A DNA stretch of 64,000 bases, from contig CAVYRL010000008.1 in NCBI GenBank assembly GCA_963771025.1, positions 496,001-560,000 on the forward strand. The letters run 5' to 3'. This DNA is from Miltoncostaea sp963771025 (GTDB taxonomy: Bacteria; Actinomycetota; Thermoleophilia; Miltoncostaeales; Miltoncostaeaceae). The translations under genes and the position numbers were made by a program. Positions within the stretch are counted from its first letter, which is position 1. Each line of letters starts with the position of its first letter. The notes under the pieces were generated by a model, which did no database searches, was not told where the DNA came from, and saw nothing but the letters and a program-made list of their open reading frames with translations. Positions 43,091 through 52,234 of the stretch are shown here, one piece after another.

Positions 43091-45442
43091 ATGGCGACGC
43101 ACAAGGGCAAGATCTCTCTCGACATCCGCGACTCGGAGCCGGACTGGGATCCTTACCTGCCTCCCACCGCGCCGGAGGGCGCGCCGAACGTGCTGTTCAT
43201 CGCGTGGGACGATGTCGGCTACGGGACGATGGACGTCTTCGGCGGTCCGGTGGAGACCCCCACCATGAGCCGCATCGCCGACATGGGCGTGCGTTACGCG
43301 AACTTCCACACCACGGCGCTGTGCTCCCCGACGCGCGCCTCCCTGCTGACCGGCCGCAACGCCACCTCCAACGGCATGGCGACCATCGCCGAGTTCAGCG
43401 CGGGCTTCCCGGGCATCTCCACCCGCATCCCGTTCGAGAACGGGTTCATCTCGGAGGTTCTCGCCGAGCGCGGCTACAACACCTACTGCGTCGGCAAGTG
43501 GCACCTCACCCCGGGGGAGGAGACGGGGATGGCGGCCTTCAAGGGGCGCTGGCCGCTGGGACGTGGCTTCGAGCGCTTCTACGGGTACCTCGGCGGCGAA
43601 TCGAGCTCGTGGTTTCCGGACCTGATCCACGACAACCATCCCGTTGACCCGCCCGCGACGCCCGACGAGGGCTACCACCTGTCCAAGGACCTCTCGGACA
43701 AGGCAATCGAGTTCATCCGCGACGCGAAGGTCGTGGATCCGGGCAAGCCGTTCTTCATGTACCTCGCGCCCCAGGCCGGCCACGCGCCCCACCACGTCTT
43801 CGCCGAATGGGCCGACCGCTACACGGGGCGATTCGACGAGGGCTACGAAGCGCTGCGCGCGACGATCCTGGCGCGCCAGAAGGAGCTGGGCCTGCTGCCC
43901 GACGACACCGAGCTCTCGGCCATCAACCCCCACGGCGAGCCGGCGGTGACCGGCCCCGACGGTCAGCCCTGGCCGCTGCTCGACACCGTGCGCCCATGGG
44001 ACTCCCTGAGCGCCGACGAGCAGGGCCTCTTCTCGCGCATGGCCGAGGTGTTCGCGGGCTACATCTCCTACGCGGACGACCAGCTCGGTCGCGTGATCGA
44101 TTTCCTCGAGAGCTCCGGCGAACTCGACAACACCCTCATCGTCGTGATCTCCGACAACGGCGCGAGCGGCGAGGGCGGCCCCAACGGCAGCTTCAACGAG
44201 TGGCGCTTCTTCAACGGCGTGCCCGACACGACGGCGCAGACGCTGCCCCACATCGACGAGCTGGGCAGCCCGGCGTCGTACAACCACTACAACACCGGCT
44301 GGGCCTGGGCGTTCGACACGCCCTTCCCCTATTGGAAGCGGTGGGCGGGCTACGAGGGCGGCGTCTCCGACATGTGCCTGGTCGCCTGGCCGGCGAAGAT
44401 CGCCGCCCAGGACGAGCCCCGCCAGCAGTACGTGCACGCCGTGGATGTCGTGCCCACGGTGTACGAGCTGCTGGACATCACGCCGCCCGAGGTCATCAAG
44501 GGACACCCCCAGAGCCCCATCGAGGGCGAGAGCTTCGCCGCGTCGCTCACCGACCCCGCCGTGCCGGGCAAGCAGACCCAGTTCTACGCGATGCTCGGCC
44601 AGCGCTCGATCTACCACGAGGGCTGGCTGGCCTGCACGGTGCACCCACCCCTGGGCGGCTGGGGCGGTTTCGAGAAGGACGAGTGGGAGCTCTACGACCT
44701 CGAGCACGACCGCGCCCAGTCCACCAACCTGGCCGACCGTGAGCCGGAGCGACTGGAGACGCTGAAGAGCCTGTGGTTCTACAACGCCGGCATCTACAAC
44801 GGCCTGCCGCTGGACGACCGCTCGGCCATCGAGCAGGTGCTGGCCGAGCGCCCGCACGGCACACCTCCGCGCGACCGCTTCGTCTACTACCCGGACTGCG
44901 CCTCGGTGCCGGAGCAGTCGGGAGTGGTGATCAGCGGCCGCTCGTACACCATCGCCGCGGGGGTGGCGGTTGACTCCCCGGACGCCGAGGGCGTGATCTA
45001 CGCCCACGGCGGGGTCGCGGGCGGCCACAGCCTGTACGTCAAGGACCGGCGCCTCCACTACGCCTTCAATTGGGTGGGCACCCACCTGCAGACCGTGACC
45101 GCCGACCGCGAGCTCACTCCGGGGGCGCACGTGCTCACCGCCGAGTTCACGGCCACCGGCCGCAACGCCGACCCGCAGATGCCCGGCGCCGCGGGCACGC
45201 TCACGCTCTACATCGACGACGAGGCCGTGGGGAGCGGGGACATCGTCACCCAACCGGGCTACTTCTGCGTGGTCGGGGACGGCATCTGCGTCGGGCGCGA
45301 CGACGCGTCGCCGGTCACCCCGGAGTACGTATCGCCCTTCCGCTTCGCCGGCGGGACGATCGACAAGGTCGTGGTGGACGTGTCGGGCGACCGGTACGTC
45401 GACCACGAGGCGCAGGTGCGGGCATGGTTCAGCATTGACTAG
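43091..45442 (+). CDS. Arylsulfatase, cytoplasmic AtsA-like
   Basis: 783 residues from an ATG with a strong purine-rich leader. FIAWDDVGYG, the formylglycine motif CSPTRASLLTGRN, GKWHLTPGEE and VISDNGASGEG are all present. The C-terminal beta domain (YTIAAGVAVDSPDAEGVIY, GHSLYVKDRRLHYAFN) pairs it with the sulfatase at 39-41 kb. No signal peptide. It hydrolyses sulfate esters after Cys is converted to formylglycine. It heads an apparent operon with a DUF6325-type protein and a small repeat protein. Confidence 0.92.
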   Translation: MATHKGKISLDIRDSEPDWDPYLPPTAPEGAPNVLFIAWDDVGYGTMDVFGGPVETPTMSRIADMGVRYANFHTTALCSPTRASLLTGRNATSNGMATIAEFSAGFPGISTRIPFENGFISEVLAERGYNTYCVGKWHLTPGEETGMAAFKGRWPLGRGFERFYGYLGGESSSWFPDLIHDNHPVDPPATPDEGYHLSKDLSDKAIEFIRDAKVVDPGKPFFMYLAPQAGHAPHHVFAEWADRYTGRFDEGYEALRATILARQKELGLLPDDTELSAINPHGEPAVTGPDGQPWPLLDTVRPWDSLSADEQGLFSRMAEVFAGYISYADDQLGRVIDFLESSGELDNTLIVVISDNGASGEGGPNGSFNEWRFFNGVPDTTAQTLPHIDELGSPASYNHYNTGWAWAFDTPFPYWKRWAGYEGGVSDMCLVAWPAKIAAQDEPRQQYVHAVDVVPTVYELLDITPPEVIKGHPQSPIEGESFAASLTDPAVPGKQTQFYAMLGQRSIYHEGWLACTVHPPLGGWGGFEKDEWELYDLEHDRAQSTNLADREPERLETLKSLWFYNAGIYNGLPLDDRSAIEQVLAERPHGTPPRDRFVYYPDCASVPEQSGVVISGRSYTIAAGVAVDSPDAEGVIYAHGGVAGGHSLYVKDRRLHYAFNWVGTHLQTVTADRELTPGAHVLTAEFTATGRNADPQMPGAAGTLTLYIDDEAVGSGDIVTQPGYFCVVGDGICVGRDDASPVTPEYVSPFRFAGGTIDKVVVDVSGDRYVDHEAQVRAWFSID

Positions 45443-45465
45443 CAACGCGTGAGAGGGAACGAACG

Positions 45466-45924
45466 ATGACCGAAGCATCCTTGGACGAGCTGGGCCCCGT
45501 CGACTACATCGTCGTCGAGTTCCCGGCGGGAGCGAGCAACTTCACGGGCGAGATGGCGACGGAGCTGCTCGCTCTGGTCGACGCCGGCACGATCCGGGTG
45601 ATCGACGTCCTCATCCTCACCAAGGACGAGGGCGGCGCGGTCGACGCCATGGAGCTCTCGGATGTGGGCGAGCTCGGAGCCCTGGCGGCGCTCGAGGCCC
45701 AGCTGGCGGAGCTGCTGGCCGAGGAGGACGTCGCGCAGCTCGCCGCCGCGATGGAGCCGGGCAGCACCGCCGGAGTGCTCATCTGGGAGAACCTGTGGGC
45801 CGCGCCGTTCGCGGCGGCGGCCCGGCGTTCGGGTGGCCAGCTGATCGCCAACGGACGGATTCCCATTCAGGCCATCATCGCCTCGATCGAGGCCGACGGC
45901 CCACCCGCGAACGAAGGAGACTGA
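45466..45924 (+). CDS. DUF6325/DUF1269-like protein
   Basis: 152 residues reading DYIVVEFPAGASNFTGEMA, then ALVDAGTIRVIDVLILTKDE, a pattern of small acidic proteins often paired with SHOCT or short basic membrane proteins. The mid helices are Ala/Leu-rich (EAQLAELLAEEDVAQLA). It starts 24 bp after the sulfatase and ends a few bases before a 55-residue companion. Function unknown; membrane-stress roles have been guessed for relatives. Confidence 0.78.
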   Translation: MTEASLDELGPVDYIVVEFPAGASNFTGEMATELLALVDAGTIRVIDVLILTKDEGGAVDAMELSDVGELGALAALEAQLAELLAEEDVAQLAAAMEPGSTAGVLIWENLWAAPFAAAARRSGGQLIANGRIPIQAIIASIEADGPPANEGD

Positions 45925-45927
45925 GAC

Positions 45928-46095
45928 ATGCCACTCAGGCCCGCACGCGTCGGACGAGTCGGTGTCATCGGAGCGCCCGTGGCCAAGACCGCGGTGGTGG
46001 CCAAGGCCGTCTCACCCGGCCCCTCGCCGGTTGCCAAGACCGCGGTGGTGGCGGCGGCGGTCACACCCGGGCGAGGTCGCCGCCGGCGCATCTGA
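45928..46095 (+). CDS. 55-residue basic protein with a 17-residue internal repeat
   Basis: It starts MPLRPARVGRVGVIGA after GAAGGAGACTGAGAC. The repeat PVAKTAVVAKAVSPGPS / PVAKTAVVAAAVTPGRG is encoded by a 51-bp tandem duplication (20 identical bases at 45982-46001 and 46033-46052). The C-terminus is RGRRRRI. The company of a DUF6325-type gene is the usual setting for such short proteins. Function unknown. Confidence 0.7.
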   Translation: MPLRPARVGRVGVIGAPVAKTAVVAKAVSPGPSPVAKTAVVAAAVTPGRGRRRRI

Positions 46096-46229
46096 GCCGC
46101 CGGGACTCAGCCCTTCGGGCGATGCCCGGGCGCACGACGCGTGCGCCCATCGCGCCCGGCACTCACGCTCGAGCTCGCTGAACCGGTGTCCATCCGGGTG
46201 CCCGTCCATCCCCGCCCTCCCAGCCAGTG

Positions 46230-46552
46230 ACGATCCCGGATCGACGGTGCATAGGGAGAGCGGTCGAGGCCCTGGCCGAGACGTTCCTGCAGGATCGCGA
46301 TCCGGAAATCCACGACAGGCCATGGACACGACGGCCCTGCAGAGCCTGCCGGTACTCGAGCAGCCGTTGCGCTCAGCGGCCTGGCAGCACGTGCCCTCGA
46401 CGTACCTCGTCTGCGCGCAGGACAAGGACACCCCGGCCGACCTGCAACGCGAGTTCGCCGGTCGAGGAGCCGGCCTCGTGGAACTCGACGCCGGCCACCA
46501 CCCATTCCTCTCCCAGCCCGCCGCCGTCCGTGCCCTGATCGTCGGGCCGTGA
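46230..46552 (+). pseudogene. C-terminal fragment of an alpha/beta hydrolase, frameshifted
   Basis: The readable part is SLPVLEQPLRSAAWQHVPSTY, then LVCAQDKDTPADLQ and VELDAGHHPFLSQPAAV, the last third of a salicylate-esterase-like hydrolase with its catalytic His. Upstream, AETFLQDRDPEIHDR appears in another frame. The N-terminal two thirds with the nucleophile are missing, so it is a remnant. Confidence 0.65.
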
Positions 46553-46694
46553 CGGCGACCTCCATCCCTGCCACCCGGCTCGGCTGGGCGGTGCTCCGCT
46601 CGTAGGACATGAAGCCGCCGGACGACTTCACGAGCCGTATCGTCCCCGGACAGGGCCGAGGGGAGGCGGCGGAGCGCGGGGACGAGGGGGCGTG

Positions 46695-47450
46695 ATGAGG
46701 CTCGAGGGCAAGGTCATCGTGGTGACCGGGGGCTCGCAGGGGATCGGCGAGGCGCTGGCGCGCCGCTACGCGCGCGAAGGCGCGGCGGTGGCGATCCTGA
46801 ACCGCTCCCACGAGGCCGGCGCCGCGGTCGCCTCCTCGATCGAGCAGCAGGGCGGTCACGCGGTCGCGATCGCCTGCGACGTGTCGGTGGTCGATCGGCT
46901 CGGCGACGCGGTGGCCGCAGTCCACGACGCCCTGGGCCCCATCGACGTGCTGGTCAACAACGCCGGCGCCTACGAGATGACCCCCCTCGGGCGCTCCGAC
47001 GAGGCGGCCTTCGACCTGATGATCGGCGCCAACCTCAAGGGCGCATTCTTCCTCTGCCAGGAGGTCCTGCCCGACTTCGAGGCCGCCGGGCGGGGGAAGA
47101 TCATCAACCTGGGCTCGATCTTCGGCAACGACGGGTTCCCGGAGTCGACGATCTACTGCGCGACCAAGTCCGCCATCCATATGCTCACCAAGGTCCTGGC
47201 CCTGGAGCTGCGCGAGCGCAACATCCAGGTCAACGCCATCGCCCCGGGCTTCATCGAGACGCCCCTGAACGCGGACTTCCGCGCCAACAACGCCGACTAC
47301 CGCCGCCGCGCCGACGAGCGTTTCGGAGGGCCGGGCGTCTGGATGTCCGCCGACGAACTCTCGGGTGCGGCGGTCTTCTTGGCCTCCGAGGACGCCGACT
47401 CGGTCACCGGCGCGACCCTCTACGTCGATCGCGGCTGGTCGGCCTACTGA
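46695..47450 (+). CDS. Short-chain dehydrogenase/reductase
   Basis: 251 residues. NAD(P)-binding TGGSQGIGEALARRYA, NNAGAYEMTP, Ser in INLGSIFGND and catalytic YCATK with the downstream Pro/Gly turn are all in place. The C-terminus ASEDADSVTGATLYVDRGW is typical of 3-oxoacyl-ACP-reductase-like SDRs. GTG at 46692 and ATG at 46695 are both possible; the ATG has better spacing from AGGGGG. Substrate unknown. Confidence 0.92.
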   Translation: MRLEGKVIVVTGGSQGIGEALARRYAREGAAVAILNRSHEAGAAVASSIEQQGGHAVAIACDVSVVDRLGDAVAAVHDALGPIDVLVNNAGAYEMTPLGRSDEAAFDLMIGANLKGAFFLCQEVLPDFEAAGRGKIINLGSIFGNDGFPESTIYCATKSAIHMLTKVLALELRERNIQVNAIAPGFIETPLNADFRANNADYRRRADERFGGPGVWMSADELSGAAVFLASEDADSVTGATLYVDRGWSAY

Positions 47451-47726
47451 GCTCCGGGCCGAGCTGCCGACAGACGCGGAACCCCTCCCCCCAACGCGCG
47501 GTGCGTCCCCTCAAGGTCCTGAGACCCCCAGAGGCATCGCGGGATGGGTCATATATGGGTTTCCAACGAAGACGGACGGCCAGCCGGAGCTGCGCGTCCA
47601 CCCGCGCGGCAGTAGGCCGGGACTCCGGGCTGCCGAAGTGCAGCGTCCCTCTCGTGCGTTCGGGCGTCAGCGAAAGCCGGTCGGAGCCGGTGCATAATGA
47701 CCCATCTGGTCAAAAGGGGGTATCGG

Positions 47727-47963
47727 ATGCGCAAACGGCGGTGGGACGACCTCTCAGGGACGCAGCGTGCGCTGGTCGTGCTCCTGGCGGTGGTGGAGGT
47801 GTCGCTCGCCGTGGCCGCATGGGCGGATCTCGCCCGGCGTCCCGCCGATCAGGTCAACGGGAGGAAGCCCGTGTGGGCTGCCGCGATCGCGGTGAACTTC
47901 ATCGGCCCGCTGCTCTACTTCGGTCGCGGCCGGCGACCGCCGGGCCTCTCCTCTGAGCGGTGA
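47727..47963 (+). CDS. Small PLDc_N-type membrane protein
   Basis: 78 residues from an ATG preceded by AGGGGGTATCGG. After a basic start, a helix (LVVLLAVVEVSLAVAAWADL) and a second segment with KPVWAAAIAVNFIGPLLYF form the two-helix PLD-nuclease-N-terminal-like module. Such proteins are small membrane proteins of unknown function. Confidence 0.78.
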   Translation: MRKRRWDDLSGTQRALVVLLAVVEVSLAVAAWADLARRPADQVNGRKPVWAAAIAVNFIGPLLYFGRGRRPPGLSSER

Positions 47964-47994
47964 CCGGCGCCCGTCGCCGCGATGCGGCCGCCCG

Positions 47995-48447
47995 TCAGGG
48001 AGTGGTCCTGTGCATCCTCGGAGCTGGGTAGAAGTCGGTCTCAACGATACGGTCGGCAACAAAGCCCGTGCGTTCGTAGAACCGCATCGCGTGAGGATTC
48101 GCGGTCACCTCGAGGCGATCGAACCCGAGTTCGCGAGCGGACGCCGCGATCGCGAGCACCAACCTGCGGCCCACACCGCGTCCCATCCACTCGGGATCGA
48201 CGAAGAGGTCCTCGAGTTCGATGACGTCCCCCGAGATGAGGTACGACGCGAAGCCGACGATCGATCCACTCGAATCCTCTGCGGCGATCGTGCGGCCCTC
48301 GAGCACGCCGTCGACTGCGAGTTCGAGTGCATCCGGATGGGCGAGGAGGTACCCGCGATCATTCTCGTTCGACAGCGATGCGCGGCGGAATACTCCGCTG
48401 AGCATCTCCATGTCTGACGACACAGCCTGTCGCAGCGTCACCGGCAT
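47995..48447 (-). CDS. GNAT-family N-acetyltransferase
   Basis: 150 residues. ELEDLFVDPEWMGRGVGRRL gives the acetyl-CoA-binding R/Q-x-x-G-x-G/A region, and ANPHAMRFYERTGFVA is the usual end of the fold. It transfers acetyl groups to an amine; the acceptor is unknown. It lies just outside the left boundary of the proposed tRNA-Gly island. Confidence 0.88.
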   Translation of the reverse strand: MPVTLRQAVSSDMEMLSGVFRRASLSNENDRGYLLAHPDALELAVDGVLEGRTIAAEDSSGSIVGFASYLISGDVIELEDLFVDPEWMGRGVGRRLVLAIAASARELGFDRLEVTANPHAMRFYERTGFVADRIVETDFYPAPRMHRTTP

Positions 48448-49058
48448 GAGTCACCCGCGTCCGCAGGCCGGCTCAGTCGCATCCGGAGATCGCGCACCCG
48501 TCCCTCGCCGTCCGCTGCCCCGTCACCGCAGCCTCCCTTCGAGAACCGAAGACGAATGCCCTCGCCGCCCGGCCACCTCAGGCCAGCCGAGTCCGAGCGT
48601 AACTCTTCGGCGGTGAGGTTGGCAGCATGATCTGGACGTGAGGCGCGCCTTCGCCCGCCTCCCTCGCGACGGCGGACGTACTGGGCGCGAAGGAAGGCTC
48701 AGCCACACGGGTTCCAGAGAAGCGGACGACGAGGCTCGAACTCGCGACCTTCGGCTTGGGAAGGCGTTCTCAGGCTGTTCCGTTAGCCCCCAAAGACGAC
48801 CTCATGGTGCTGAGAAAGCCTATGCGAATGCGCTTCTGCGACCGACGAGTGTGCAGTCCTCGGAACGCCTCGGGACACCAGGCTGCGGCACTTTGTGCGG
48901 CAGTTCAAGAGGGCGGTTCGCCAGGCGAGACCTGCATTGTCATTCCCACAAGCCCTGGGGGATGCTTTCCGCAGAGCGGATCTCGTGACAGGGAGGCCGG
49001 TCGTCCAGGCGAAGTCGGGCGGGCGGTCCATCTGGCAGAAGCCCGAAAGAGGGAGCGC
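48448..49058. other. Intergenic region of about 600 bp carrying a tRNA-Gly 3'-half copy
   Basis: No gene-like frame. It holds the 47-bp repeat listed separately; right of it the DNA shows no tRNA D-arm. The right end provides AAAGAGGGAGCGC before the oxidoreductase GTG. Confidence 0.6.
48717..48763 (-). repeat. 47-bp perfect copy of the tRNA-Gly(CCC) 3' half, probable attachment-site repeat
   Basis: This stretch is identical, base for base and in the same orientation, to 56621-56667, which runs from the anticodon loop to four bases past the 3' end of the intact tRNA-Gly. The match stops sharply at the anticodon loop. Integration into tRNA genes by tyrosine recombinases creates exactly such anticodon-to-3'-end direct repeats. 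Confidence 0.85.
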
Positions 49059-50081
49059 GTGACCGACTCCAACCGGGTCTGGCGCCTCCGACGCCGCCCG
49101 CACGCCGGCATCGAGGACGGCGACCTCAGCCTGGAGACCGAGGCCATCCCGGAGCCCGGCGACGACCAGTGCCTCGTGCGGCTCAACTACCTGTCGCTCG
49201 ACCCCACGAACCTCGGATGGATGAAGCACGACACCTACATGCCGGCGGTCCCGCTGGACGATCCGATGCGCGGCATCGTCTGCGGGACCGTCGTCAGCTC
49301 GAAGGCCGCCGAACTGCCCGTGGGAGCCGTCGTGAGCGGCCTGGGCAGTTGGGCGGACTACCAGCTGGGCTCACCGCAGACGCTCCAGGTCATGGGTGAT
49401 GTCGGGCCGATGCCGATCGCCGAGGCGTTCGGCACCTTCGCGGTGGTCGGTCCCACCGCGTACGTCGGGCTGATGGACATCGGTCAGCCCACGGCGGGTG
49501 AGACCCTCGTCGTCTCGGGCGCCGCGGGAGCGGTGGGCAGCATCGCGGGTCAGATCGGCCGAATTCAGGGCTGCCGCGTGATCGGCTTCGCGGGCACCGA
49601 CGAGAAATGCGAGCGGGTGCGCGCGGAGCTCGGCGTCGATGCCGCCATCAACTACAGGACCGCCGACATCCCCGCGGGGCTGGACGAGGCCTGCCCTGAC
49701 GGCATCGACATCTTCTTCGACAACACCGGCGGCCCGATCCTCGAGGCCTGCCTCGACCGGATGAAGGTCTTCGGCCGCGTCGTAGTGTGCGGGCAGATCT
49801 CGCAGTACGCGAAGGACGGCGAGTGGTCGTCGCCGCCGTCGAGCTACGCCAACATCCTCCTGCGACGGCTGCGGGTGCAGGGGTTCATCATCCTCGACCA
49901 CATGGACCGCTACCCCGAGGCGATCGGGGCCCTCGCGGGCTGGATGGCGGCGGGCGAGCTGGTCGTGCGCAACGAGATCGTCGACGGGCTCGAGAACGCG
50001 GTCGCCACCTGCCGACGGCTCTTCAGCGGAGAGCACGAGGGAAAGCTCATGGTGCGCGTCGAGGAGATCGCCGGCGTCTAG
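49059..50081 (+). CDS. NADP-dependent oxidoreductase (CurA/prostaglandin-reductase-like MDR)
   Basis: 340 residues. The N-terminal barrel has LVRLNYLSLDPTNLGWM, and the nucleotide-binding half shows VVSGAAGAVGSIAGQIGRI then IDIFFDNTGGPILEACL. The zinc ligands of alcohol dehydrogenases are absent, as in leukotriene/curcumin reductases. It reduces enones with NADPH. It is the first gene inside the proposed island. Confidence 0.9.
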   Translation: MTDSNRVWRLRRRPHAGIEDGDLSLETEAIPEPGDDQCLVRLNYLSLDPTNLGWMKHDTYMPAVPLDDPMRGIVCGTVVSSKAAELPVGAVVSGLGSWADYQLGSPQTLQVMGDVGPMPIAEAFGTFAVVGPTAYVGLMDIGQPTAGETLVVSGAAGAVGSIAGQIGRIQGCRVIGFAGTDEKCERVRAELGVDAAINYRTADIPAGLDEACPDGIDIFFDNTGGPILEACLDRMKVFGRVVVCGQISQYAKDGEWSSPPSSYANILLRRLRVQGFIILDHMDRYPEAIGALAGWMAAGELVVRNEIVDGLENAVATCRRLFSGEHEGKLMVRVEEIAGV

Positions 50082-50221
50082 TGGCTCCACCGTAGGACGC
50101 ATGAGCGCCTCGCTTCGACTCGACGCCGGGAGGGCCCTAAACGCGCACCAGACCCCACCGCCGGCGCTTCGTGTTTCGGCCCTTGTGGGCGTGTCCGTGA
50201 ACGAGCGGCGCAGGCCTCGAC

Positions 50222-50631
50222 CTAGACGCCGGCCTCGACCTGCTCGCGAAGCGAGTCCAGGCCGGCCTTCATCACGCCCGCGAGTCGCTTCTCGGCGTCG
50301 TATCCCTCGACGTCGGAGGTCACCGTCTGGCGCCAGCGAACACGCGAACCCCCGGGCACCTCCTCCACGCTGATAGTGGCTCGATGGCTTGTATCCGCGG
50401 GATTCCGGACTGGATCTCGTACGAGTAGGTCCGGGCCGCCTCATGCCGGTCCACCAGGCGCTCGGCGAGGTGGGCCCCGTTCACCATGACCCCCGTGCGC
50501 CGATCGCCATCGACCTCGCAGGATTCGACGGCGGGGAACCACTCCTGAATCGGAACTGGGTCTCCGGCGAGGGCCCACGTCGCATCCGGCGGTCCGGCGA
50601 CGTCCACAATGACCTCGAAGTCGTTCGCCAC
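50222..50631 (-). pseudogene. SRPBCC-superfamily protein, frameshifted near 50400
   Basis: It starts at a GTG after AGGAGGTGGGAT: ANDFEVIVDVAGPPDATWA, VESCEVDGDRRTGVMVNG, then YSYEIQSGIP. The C-terminal strand and helix continue in another frame as ATISVEEVPGGSRVRWRQTV and a final helix ending LREQVEAG. One extra base at the GGG of 50399-50401 would give a 136-residue START/polyketide-cyclase-like protein. It is either a true frameshift or an error in the sequence. Confidence 0.75.
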
Positions 50632-51278
50632 ATCCCACCTCCTGAGACTGGCTTCTTCTGTGGCGACGCTCCACCTGGGATCGGATCCGCGGCCACCTGC
50701 CGCGGGTGGCCCCGCACCCGCTCTAACGGCCACCCACCCGCTCCCCGGCCAGGGGGCGGCTGCACGGGGGTTGGACCCTGCCGTGACGCTGCGGACCTCG
50801 CGACCCTGCCGAGACCCTGCCGTAAGGCTCCGCAGCGATCCGCAGCAGGCTCGAACGGGCCGATGCAGTCATCGGGGCGGATTCCGCTCACTAGCAGGGA
50901 CTTTGGCCAAATCCTTGTCCCTGAGTGCCGAAGCGGACGACGGGCCTCGAACTCGTGACCTTCGGCTTGCGAAGCCGCTCTCGGCGTAGAAAGCGAATCG
51001 TCCTCAAGCCGCTTGATCTGGCGGAGTAGCCTGCATATCGCCTGGATCTGCGCGGGGCCACCTGGAGCCGGCCCGTCGGGAGTGGTCCCGACGCGTTCGC
51101 GGTAGCGACCTGACCAGCGCGGCCGCTGTGCGCGCGTGTGCAGGACCGTCGGCGGTCGTGGACGGCGACACCAGCGGCAGGCAAGGGGGTCGGGTCCCCC
51201 TCCGGCTCGGCGGCCGTGCCCCGATGCGGCGGCCGGGCCACGCGGGACCCGCGACCGGCGGGTCCCGGTGGCGCGTGG
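50632..51278. other. Intergenic region of about 650 bp with a tRNA-like remnant
   Basis: No credible gene on either strand. It includes a diverged tRNA 3'-half, listed separately. Confidence 0.5.
50930..50978 (-). repeat. Diverged tRNA 3'-half
   Basis: It aligns with the tRNA-Gly 3' half over about 47 bases with roughly five differences and has the same ending (GAAGCGGACGACG on the plus strand). The anticodon-loop equivalent would read CGC. No 5' half with a D-arm is recognisable, so it is probably an older att copy or tRNA debris, not a functional tRNA. Confidence 0.6.
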
Positions 51279-51557
51279 TCAGGAGTCGATCCGGCCGACC
51301 TCGTCGACCACGGTGTGTCGTGGCGGGCCCTGCAGGCCCGCAGCCGCCATCACGTCGCGCGAGGCGGGGTCCTGGAGAAACCGCTCGTAGTCGTCCTTGG
51401 ACCAGTCGAACAGCACCCAGATCTCGTGTTCGTCGTCGGCGTTCCGGAGCGCCTGGGCGCCACGACAGCCGTGCTTGCGCCGCTGGTCGGCGCCGGCGCT
51501 CGTGAACACCGACCAGAAGCGGTCAAACTCACCCACTTTGACCGTCGCCAGGATCAT
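51279..51557 (-). CDS. Dimeric alpha-beta-barrel protein (monooxygenase-like)
   Basis: 92 residues from an ATG with GGAAGGAG six bases upstream. ILATVKVGEFDRFWSVF starts the fold; EIWVLFDWSKDDYERFLQDP and a C-terminal strand complete an ABM-type ferredoxin-like barrel. Such proteins act on small aromatic or polyketide molecules or bind them. No cofactor residues can be assigned. Confidence 0.75.
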   Translation of the reverse strand: MILATVKVGEFDRFWSVFTSAGADQRRKHGCRGAQALRNADDEHEIWVLFDWSKDDYERFLQDPASRDVMAAAGLQGPPRHTVVDEVGRIDS

Positions 51558-52029
51558 CGCCATCTCCTTCCGAGCGATGGACTGTCCCATTAGCCTAGGT
51601 GCCGGGCGGCGGGCCGCGCAATCCCGAGATTCGCGGCGGCCCGGCTGACCCGGCGACGGTCTCGCAGTGTGGACAGACGAAGGTCCGGTCCGCCTGCGCC
51701 GTGGAGTCGGCCACCCTTCATCCCCCCTCGCGAGGCATGACCATGACCCAACTCTTCCTACCCCGCGTTCCAGGTCCAGTCGCGCATGTCCGGACAGGCA
51801 GTAGGCCCAACACCTCGCCAGATCGCTCGTCGCAACGGCGTCGTAGGAACGGCTCGCGCTGCCGGTGATCGGCCGGGGCGCTCGCTCATCGGCGCCACAC
51901 CGCCGCGGCGGCGCGCGCCCACCGCGAGCGAGCGGGCCCGTCTGAATCGGGGCGACCTCGGGAATCGACAATGAGCCGCACGCGCGGCGCGGAGGGCACC
52001 CATCCGAAGGACCCCCCCCTCACGGGCAG
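51558..52029. other. Non-coding stretch inside the island
   Basis: About 470 bp with no family-like frame. It separates the ABM-like gene from a transposase remnant and may be debris of earlier insertions. Confidence 0.45.
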
Positions 52030-52215
52030 CGACGCCCCACGGGAGCCCCCTCGCGGCTCGAGGAAGACCTCGTTGACCTTTCGCGAGAAGGCCAGCTCGG
52101 TCTCGAGCTGGCGGATGCGGCGCTTGGCCGCCCCGATCGATCTGCTCCTGGCGCAGCCAGTTGTCGATCGGCTGCGGCAGTCGCGCCAGACCCGCCCAAC
52201 CGGATGGATCCCACC
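52030..52215 (-). mobile_element. Remnant of an IS3-type transposase OrfA
   Basis: Minus-strand frames read PIDNWLRQEQIDRG and, one frame over, AAKRRIRQLETELAFSRKV then NEVFLE. This is the end of the OrfA helix-turn-helix and its leucine-zipper-like coiled coil. The start, the catalytic OrfB and the terminal repeats are absent, so it is a degraded fragment. Confidence 0.5.
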
Positions 52216-52234
52216 CTTCCATCACGGGATCCGA

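Noticed and set aside
43016..45478. An 820-codon minus-strand frame opposite the second sulfatase
   Set aside because: Pure shadow of a conserved sulfatase; no domain features.
50930..50978. Functional tRNA
   Set aside because: No 5' half, D-arm or complete acceptor stem is present; only the 3' half resembles a tRNA.
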